A stretch of 56,225 nucleotides of DNA from a virus, in IMG/VR virus record IMGVR_UViG_3300046787_000077, positions 1 through 56,225 of that record; one strand, 5' to 3'. Position numbers and translations under genes: made by a program. Below the pieces are notes generated by a model. That model did no database searches and had not been told where the DNA came from. It saw only the letters and a list, made by a program, of their open reading frames with translations. Of the stretch, positions 51,060-56,225 are shown one piece after another (positions within the stretch are counted from its first letter, which is position 1; each line of letters begins with the position of its first letter).

Positions 51060-52052
51060 TTAAAACATATCACTCCAGTCCTCGCCTTCATTGGCTTTGC
51101 TGTAAGCTGTTGGTCTGGTTGCAAAAAAATCTGAGTGCTCAACGCCTGCTGTCAATTGGTAGAACCAATCTAATTGTTCAGCGGCCGCAGGATCGTAAGC
51201 AAAGATGGCATCATAGCCTAACTCCACTAACTTATCGTTGATGCGTTTGTGCATAAAGTGTTTAAGGTCGTAAGCCTTTAAGTTTTCTAAGTCACCTCTT
51301 TCAAATATCTTGTCAATGAATTTCATCTCCATATCTAAGGTTAACTTAGCCGCTTCAATAATGGCATCCTTTGCATCTGTCTTTAGGTCAGGGAACTCCT
51401 CACACATATGACGGAATAATTGACATCCCATCTTAGAGTGCAGAGCCTCATCTCTTACTGACCACTTCATCTGTTGCCCAACACCTTTTAGTTTGTTGTT
51501 CAATTGGAATGAATAGAGTACAGCGAATGAGCTATACAACGCTACACCCTCAGTGAACGCTGAGAAGATAGCTAGTGACCTAGCCACATCTCTGCGAGCT
51601 GGTGCACTCGTGCAAAGTATCTTATAGTTGTAATGGTGTGGCACAGATGTCAATGCCTCCACACGACTAGCAATAGCAGGCTCGTGCATGAATCCTTCGT
51701 AGTCATCAAGACCAAGAGTATCATTAAGATACGAGTAAGCCGTTGCGTGAACAGTCTCCTGAGCTCCGAACATCATAGCCATCTGAATGATTTCATACTT
51801 AGGAAACCAATCAGTCACCATGCCTGTCCAATAGTCTGATACAGCACACTCCGTCTGAGCAAAGCCTAATAGGATATTACCTACCACGTGCTTCTCATTC
51901 TCTGTTAGATTCTCATTCCAATCCTTTACATCGGATGACATAGGAATCTCTGTGTGTAACCAGAATGCTTGGGCTTGCTTCAGCCATCCTTCTGTGTAAT
52001 ACTCAGGGTACTCGAAGGGTTTGTATGCAATACGTTTTTCAAATAAACTCAT
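51060..52052 (-). CDS. nrdB: Ribonucleotide reductase class I, small subunit (NrdB)
   Basis: 330 residues, ferritin-like radical-generating subunit. Metal ligands in order: Glu in AQTEC (in the position of E. coli Asp84, by the 31-residue spacing to the next ligand), AQETVH (Glu/His), SAFTEG (Glu) and RDEALH (Glu/His). The radical Tyr is kept (QETVHATAY). The C-terminus ends EDWSDMF, the tail that binds NrdA. The Glu in place of the first Asp while Tyr is kept is unusual. Its start overlaps the gene at 52039. Confidence 0.94.
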   Translation of the reverse strand: MSLFEKRIAYKPFEYPEYYTEGWLKQAQAFWLHTEIPMSSDVKDWNENLTENEKHVVGNILLGFAQTECAVSDYWTGMVTDWFPKYEIIQMAMMFGAQETVHATAYSYLNDTLGLDDYEGFMHEPAIASRVEALTSVPHHYNYKILCTSAPARRDVARSLAIFSAFTEGVALYSSFAVLYSFQLNNKLKGVGQQMKWSVRDEALHSKMGCQLFRHMCEEFPDLKTDAKDAIIEAAKLTLDMEMKFIDKIFERGDLENLKAYDLKHFMHKRINDKLVELGYDAIFAYDPAAAEQLDWFYQLTAGVEHSDFFATRPTAYSKANEGEDWSDMF

Positions 52053-52434
52053 AAGATGCTATAAATCGTTTTATTGTTTTGTCTTTAACTATTAAGTTCC
52101 CGTCTGATATCTCATCCAAGAACTGGTCAATGTCTATTTGCTCAAGCAATTCGACTGTAACCACCTTATCTGGTTCTTCTTTGTGGTCAAGATATATCTC
52201 GCCTTCAGAAGCGTAAAACCTAAAATACTTAGGCTCTTCTTCGACAACACTGAACGCAATTACACGTTCAATATCTCTATCTAATTCATTAGAGAAGTGA
52301 ACCATTGCATCAGCTATCTGATCAAAAGTATCCTCCCGCATCGAGCTCATCCATTTGAAAAGACTCTGTGGTACTGCTACCATCTGTCTCTCCTCGAAAT
52401 ACCTCGACACTAAATCCGTGTTTTCTGAGTTCAT
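52039..52434 (-). CDS. Hypothetical protein upstream of nrdB
   Basis: Open frame of up to 131 codons, mostly helical and acidic (FDQIADAMVHFSNELDRDIERV; LEQIDIDQFLDEI). The longest start overlaps the VRR-NUC gene by 113 nt; in-frame ATGs at 52383 and 52350 would give 62 or 29 nt overlap and are more likely. It overlaps the nrdB start by 14 nt. No domain is recognised. Confidence 0.55.
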   Translation of the reverse strand: MNSENTDLVSRYFEERQMVAVPQSLFKWMSSMREDTFDQIADAMVHFSNELDRDIERVIAFSVVEEEPKYFRFYASEGEIYLDHKEEPDKVVTVELLEQIDIDQFLDEISDGNLIVKDKTIKRFIASYEFI

Positions 52435-52627
52435 TTAGTCTAAATTTTTGTAAGTCTGATACTTTTCCTGTTGGTGTCTTCACCTCACTAAACAAAACTC
52501 CCTTGGTCGGATGCAAAGCTAGTAAGTCAGGGATGCCGTTCTTGTTAGTCTTAATTAACTTAAGAACATAGTACCCTTCTTTCTCTAGTTGCTTAATTCG
52601 TTTGGATTGTATTTGTTGTTCTGACAT
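52322..52627 (-). CDS. VRR-NUC/PD-(D/E)XK nuclease
   Basis: 101 residues of the VRR-NUC fold: QSKRIKQLEKEGYYVLKL, GIPDLLAL (catalytic Asp), FSEVKTPTGKVSDLQKFRLNEL (Glu-x-Lys, then Gln). These residues match the PD-(D/E)XK nuclease core; in phages such small enzymes probably act as Holliday-junction resolvases or with a helicase. It lies 4 nt after the SF2 helicase gene, suggesting joint action. Confidence 0.85.
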   Translation of the reverse strand: MSEQQIQSKRIKQLEKEGYYVLKLIKTNKNGIPDLLALHPTKGVLFSEVKTPTGKVSDLQKFRLNELRKHGFSVEVFRGETDGSSTTESFQMDELDAGGYF

Positions 52628-52631
52628 GGGG

Positions 52632-53867
52632 CTACGAATTTAAGAAATCTTTCTTGAAAAAATTTAGAGTGTAATCCTTTTTTTGTTGGACCACTTCGTA
52701 AATCTTTTCCTCGATTCCTCCAATCGTAAATACCCAATACACCTTGTTAAACTTGCGGTCGATGGTGGTCATTCTATCCTTGCTTTGCCAATAAGATGTT
52801 GCACTAAAGTCTATGTTATAATACACCAAGAAGTCAGCGTTGCGGAGGCTGATGCCCTCACGTCCTGATACAATCTGAAGAGCAATGTTCTTACTAGTTG
52901 TATTGAACTCTTCAAGGTCATCAGTCAACTCATCACCAAACACAAACTTCAACGCATCCCACTCAGCCTTGAACTTATAAAAGATTCCTATCTTCTTGTT
53001 CTTAAACTGATCCTTGATGTAGGTAGCCTTGGTGTAGTCAAACACTAATCTTCTACCTGACTCAAGTATGATGGTGCCTGAGTACATTTGATGTAACTTG
53101 TTCATCATCTTAGCCCCAGTGTCAGCAAGTATCGTGTCATCATCACCTTGCACAACAGAATCTTTCTTCAGTTTGTTAGCCAACTTGTAAGTCAAAGGGC
53201 TCATGCCAACTCTAAGTACTGCCTCCTCTACTGATGTAGTGAAGCCTGCTTTCTCTTGGGTGAATGATATCATTAGATGCTTGATAGCATCCATGATTTT
53301 ATCTTTCAACGCACCTGAGTAGTCATTAACTTTCATTGCACCTATGTACTTTATTTTTACTTTAACATAGTCATTAGCCCACCGATAAAAGTTAGCATAA
53401 GATTTAAATGGGTTATTAGGATGCACATAAAGTTGGTGGTATATCTGAGAGTAACTTTCAGGTGTCGGTGTGCCCGATAAAAATATAACCTTTGAGTTAA
53501 CTTTTTTTACCAAATCTTTAACTTGCTTCGCTCTTTTGCTAGGCTTAGGGAATGCACCCATCGTGTGTGCTTCATCGCAAATTATGAGGTTCCAATTTGT
53601 CCCCTCAAGTTTATGTAATGACTCATAGTTTACACACGTAAGGTTAAATTTACAACCTAAATCTTTATGGTCTTTCTTAATACCCGGCACCACCTTTAAC
53701 TTGGTGATGAACAACACTTCTTTAGCACCTAACGCATCGCAGATAGCTAATGATGTCATGGTCTTACCGGTCCTTACCTCCATAGATAAGTATAGCAGAC
53801 CATGTTCTTTAATAATGCCAAGCCCGTCGCTTACTATCTTCTTCTGGTAATCCCGTAGTTGTATCAT
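52632..53867 (-). CDS. SF2 (SNF2/DEAH-like) helicase
   Basis: 411 residues from the ATG at 53867 (MIQLRDYQKKIV, a typical start; the frame opens to 53909). Motif Q/I: DYQKK and EVRTGKTM (Walker A); motif II: ICDEAHTM; motif III: SGTPTP; then a C-terminal RecA-like domain with VSGREGISLRNADFLVYYN (V) and QSKDRMTTIDR (VI, with the arginine). It would unwind or remodel DNA during replication or recombination. The VRR-NUC nuclease gene follows. Overlap of 59 nt with the Cys-rich gene upstream. Confidence 0.88.
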   Translation of the reverse strand: MIQLRDYQKKIVSDGLGIIKEHGLLYLSMEVRTGKTMTSLAICDALGAKEVLFITKLKVVPGIKKDHKDLGCKFNLTCVNYESLHKLEGTNWNLIICDEAHTMGAFPKPSKRAKQVKDLVKKVNSKVIFLSGTPTPESYSQIYHQLYVHPNNPFKSYANFYRWANDYVKVKIKYIGAMKVNDYSGALKDKIMDAIKHLMISFTQEKAGFTTSVEEAVLRVGMSPLTYKLANKLKKDSVVQGDDDTILADTGAKMMNKLHQMYSGTIILESGRRLVFDYTKATYIKDQFKNKKIGIFYKFKAEWDALKFVFGDELTDDLEEFNTTSKNIALQIVSGREGISLRNADFLVYYNIDFSATSYWQSKDRMTTIDRKFNKVYWVFTIGGIEEKIYEVVQQKKDYTLNFFKKDFLNS

Positions 53868-54027
53868 TTGCGTATGTTTCGTTGTTCCAATAGTACTCAC
53901 ACGTACCATCTTCTTTCATTGGTGGAGTCATAAAGTATGACTGGTAGTCACTCGCTTTTGCTGTGTGCCTATAGCACATCTGCTTCTTTGGGCATTGTTC
54001 ACCCGTACACATTGCTATATCAGGCAT
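53809..54027 (-). CDS. Cys-rich phage protein, putative zinc binding
   Basis: 72 residues. The N-terminal CTGEQCPKKQMCYRHTAKASDY has three Cys (C-x4-C-x5-C) and a fourth at CEYY near residue 43, as in a compact Zn site. I recognise this CP-x-x-x-x-CYR start from many phage genomes; the function is unknown. It overlaps the helicase start by 59 nt and the next gene by 8 nt. Confidence 0.6.
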   Translation of the reverse strand: MPDIAMCTGEQCPKKQMCYRHTAKASDYQSYFMTPPMKEDGTCEYYWNNETYANDTTTGLPEEDSKRRAWHY

Positions 54028-54148
54028 TGTCTTGTTGTTTAAGTATTAACATAATCTCTCTTGTTAGAGAACCTGCTGTTTTAGTACCATCAATAACCCA
54101 TTTGATAATGGCATTTTCTATAGCACTATATAGTTTATCTTCAGACAT
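54020..54148 (-). CDS. 42-residue helical protein
   Basis: ATG at 54148 gives 42 codons (MSEDKLYSAIENAIIKWVI ... LILKQQDNA). The frame is open upstream to 54232, but that part is inside the preceding gene in another frame. It overlaps both neighbours by 8 nt (54141 and 54027), the normal spacing in this operon. No domain is recognised. Confidence 0.55.
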   Translation of the reverse strand: MSEDKLYSAIENAIIKWVIDGTKTAGSLTREIMLILKQQDNA

Positions 54149-54776
54149 TGTCTTCTTTTTTAAATTCTGTGAGGTAACTATAATCCGTCTCGTAGCCTGC
54201 CTTGTTCTCAATAGAGTAAACCGACATATCAATCTGATAGCCAGGGTTCTTATCTATTCTATTATAAGTCCAAGCGTTATCCATCCAAATGATTCTGTTG
54301 TTTGGGTAGATAAAGTAATTGCCATTGTCCATCTTGAATACGTGACCACACTTGTGCTCAGGTGTCTCAGAGAAGTTAGTATCCAACATACTTCTGTTCT
54401 CAAATGCCCAGTCCAATGTAAACAAGTACGTGCCTTGTCTCTTGATCCCTGATATGGACAGCAAATCTGCTCTCAGTCCTGACATCCTTGCTCTTACCTG
54501 AACATCTACGTATGAACTAAAGCAGTCCCAATACATATACTCAGTTAGCGGTAACTCCTCAGCATCTTTCTTCCAACAGAATGCATTGATAGGTCTACGT
54601 GTCCAGTTTACTCCGTTCTCCAAAAATGCCTCAAATAAAGGCGTTCTCTTCTCTATTGATGCGACCGAGTGAACGTCACATAGCGTGTGCTCTCCATGCC
54701 CTTTGGTATGGTTAAATAAGAACTCATTTCTAATGAAGCAAGTTAGTGTTGGGATGTTATGATTTAAGTATGGCAT
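54141..54776 (-). CDS. Conserved phage hypothetical protein (211 aa)
   Basis: 211 residues, alpha/beta. The start PYLNHNIPTLTCFIRNEFLF and GHGEHTLCDVHSVASIEKR, then WTRRPINAFCWKKD and LTEYMYWDCFSSYVDVQV, recall a conserved protein of environmental phages for which I know no function. Many Trp, Tyr and His. It lies 1 nt after the SF3 helicase gene, so a replication role is plausible by context. Confidence 0.65.
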   Translation of the reverse strand: MPYLNHNIPTLTCFIRNEFLFNHTKGHGEHTLCDVHSVASIEKRTPLFEAFLENGVNWTRRPINAFCWKKDAEELPLTEYMYWDCFSSYVDVQVRARMSGLRADLLSISGIKRQGTYLFTLDWAFENRSMLDTNFSETPEHKCGHVFKMDNGNYFIYPNNRIIWMDNAWTYNRIDKNPGYQIDMSVYSIENKAGYETDYSYLTEFKKEDNV

Positions 54777-54777
54777 G

Positions 54778-56225
54778 TTAAAGTAATTCTAATTGTTTAT
54801 CTTCTTTTAATGGGAACACCATCCACTTACCTGCACCATCTCGACCCTCTACTGGGTTACTTCCGGTCATATGCAAGCAGTAGGTACGTAGCCACGAATT
54901 GAATCGTTGCTTAGATAGCATACGGAACATGCCGTTGTTATCCGCTATGAACTTATCAAACACATCATCAGGTCTGAATCGCTGATTCATCGGTATGAAT
55001 GATGGACCAAACTCGTGAGCCCACTCAGCAAACTCAGCGTTAGTCTCTGCCCTGAACTTGCGTTCTTTAAGGTTCACAAAGTTACATTTAACCAATCCCG
55101 TATTGAGGTAGCCCTGCAATACTTTAATCATGTAGTTGTCGAACGCACACCAGTCATCTTGGCTCCAATCGTTGAACAATAACCGACCAAACTCATCCTG
55201 AGGTGTGAAGTCTTTGGAATAGAATTGCTTGAACTCCATCTCCCACTTACGTCTCTCAAATGAATTACCCTTACCTTGGATGGCATAGTTAGTCGTGATG
55301 ACCACCTTGGGTGACTTATGAAATGGAATCTTAATCGCATCCTTATTCTTACGCTCAACTGTGATACCCTCAGTGACAACCGAGAACAACCGCTCAAAGT
55401 CAAATGACTTCTTCACGTCATCAAACACCAACACCTGCGTGTCTGTGCTCACTAGCTGATAAGCAAATGACTTATCAAACGAGAATGACTTACCATCAAT
55501 AGTAACTGCCTTCTTCATCCGACTGATGCCGTTCATAAATAGACCCTTACCAGTACCTCCCTCAGGATTCTCTGATATCACCTCATCATTAATGATTACC
55601 GCAGGGCAGTAGCCACCATTCTTAAATGCGTGAAGGATGAATCCGATAGTTGACTCGATGGATTCCACACGTTGGTCATCATTGCCGCCGATGTTGCGAA
55701 TGAATGTTTTGTAGTCACACTCATCTGCGGGACAAAATATGAAGTCACGTTGGATAACTTGGTCAGACCACACGTAGCCACCTAAGTCCTCGTAGTTCAA
55801 TAGGACAGTTTGATTCTTAGTCACCTTGACCACGCCATTCTTGAAGTATAGGTACGCCTCATCCTTTGTGTCCTCCACAAAATAGATGTTGACCGAGTCA
55901 AGCATAGATAAGAAGTCCTCTCTGAAGAAGCGAGTCTTGTCAGCAAAGTAATTGTACACGCTCAGATCCTGAAAGTTATCAAGGATGTGGTTTAACACAA
56001 AGTCCTTGATGTCATCCTCAGTACACATCTCAATCAAGTTCTGATTGATACGTACAAAGATGAATCCCTTGTTACCCTCAGGCACGTACTTGCGATACCC
56101 ATTGTTTTCTAAGAATGTCTTGAGCTCGTAGTGTATCAATGTCACTACACCCTTGTCACTCTTAGTCCAGAATGTATTCTTGCTTTGCTCCTCCTCGATT
56201 CTAGTTAGTACTGAATCAATCGTTC
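54778..56225 (-). CDS. SF3 helicase (D5/P4-type primase-helicase C-terminal part), partial
   Basis: The frame is open to the right edge of the window, so the 5' end lies outside; the GTG at 56145 is not the true start. Visible C-terminal part (about 482 codons): a D5-N-like region (FWTKSDKGVVTLIHYEL), then the SF3 ATPase with Walker A NPEGGTGKGLF, Walker B VLVFDDVKKSF and motif C KVVITTNY, and a C-terminal DNA-binding part. It is probably the phage replicative helicase, perhaps fused to a primase in the missing N-terminus. It heads the visible minus-strand operon. Confidence 0.88.
   Translation of the reverse strand, partial: TIDSVLTRIEEEQSKNTFWTKSDKGVVTLIHYELKTFLENNGYRKYVPEGNKGFIFVRINQNLIEMCTEDDIKDFVLNHILDNFQDLSVYNYFADKTRFFREDFLSMLDSVNIYFVEDTKDEAYLYFKNGVVKVTKNQTVLLNYEDLGGYVWSDQVIQRDFIFCPADECDYKTFIRNIGGNDDQRVESIESTIGFILHAFKNGGYCPAVIINDEVISENPEGGTGKGLFMNGISRMKKAVTIDGKSFSFDKSFAYQLVSTDTQVLVFDDVKKSFDFERLFSVVTEGITVERKNKDAIKIPFHKSPKVVITTNYAIQGKGNSFERRKWEMEFKQFYSKDFTPQDEFGRLLFNDWSQDDWCAFDNYMIKVLQGYLNTGLVKCNFVNLKERKFRAETNAEFAEWAHEFGPSFIPMNQRFRPDDVFDKFIADNNGMFRMLSKQRFNSWLRTYCLHMTGSNPVEGRDGAGKWMVFPLKEDKQLELL

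Noticed and set aside
1-56225. tRNA genes, integrase, DNA polymerase, RNA polymerase
   Set aside because: None could be recognised in this window, so lysogeny and polymerase type are not claimed; the right edge cuts the replication block.

Overview
The window reads as most of the genome of a double-stranded DNA phage with a probably short (podovirus-like) tail that infects a Bacteroidetes host. The Bacteroidetes assignment rests on several things seen directly. Many genes are preceded by the TAnnTTTG -7 box of that phylum. Start codons follow A/T-rich leaders without Shine-Dalgarno sequences. The predicted tail nozzle carries a BACON domain, and exported proteins have Bacteroidetes-type signal peptides. 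A large terminase, portal, scaffold-like protein, major capsid protein, connector proteins and very large virion proteins are present, and no tape-measure gene is seen, hence 'podovirus-like'. Membership in the crAss-like order is possible but not shown here. The window is not a complete genome: the SF3 (D5-type) helicase gene runs off the right edge, and no DNA polymerase, RNA polymerase or integrase is visible.

Layout. 0-3.6 kb: an AT-rich control region with repeated TGTACA palindromes, then a GroEL chaperonin, a GroES co-chaperonin and a divergent DNA-binding-like gene. 3.6-5.9 kb: a run of very short basic genes, most ending in a lysine tail, plus a spike-base-like protein. 5.9-7.9 kb: lysis genes (membrane proteins, GH19 endolysin). 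7.9-12.75 kb: an unusual cargo of exported proteins (cohesin/dockerin-like protein, lipoprotein, CsgG-like pore, outer-membrane barrel). 12.75-12.87 kb: a candidate small RNA made of two hairpins with exactly complementary 8-nt loops, followed at once by an HNH homing endonuclease. 13.4-19.2 kb: a 1567-residue fibre with two collagen-like Gly-Thr-Ser tracts and a C-terminal S74 chaperone, plus accessory tail genes. 19.2-21.2 kb, minus strand: a two-part glycosyltransferase with a cysteine iron-finger like that of autotransporter heptosyltransferases. 21.3-46.3 kb: packaging, head, neck, tail nozzle and ejected-protein genes, all on the plus strand. 46.3-56.2 kb: a minus-strand block for DNA and nucleotide metabolism (DUF5856-like, endonuclease VII, metallophosphoesterase, NrdA, MazG, NrdB, VRR-NUC, SF2 helicase, SF3 helicase). 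The two blocks converge on a bidirectional terminator at 46.27 kb.

How it may work together. The minus-strand block would supply dNTPs and process DNA early. The plus-strand block builds the virion, helped by the phage's own chaperonin pair. The two features most likely to be new biology are (i) the export module (signal-peptide proteins, CsgG-like pore and beta-barrel), which would let the phage place proteins on the surface of the infected cell, and (ii) the small RNA with kissing loops. A third is a testable link between the glycosyltransferase and the Ser/Thr-rich fibre repeats encoded next to it. All functions are inferred from reading the sequence; no database search was run.
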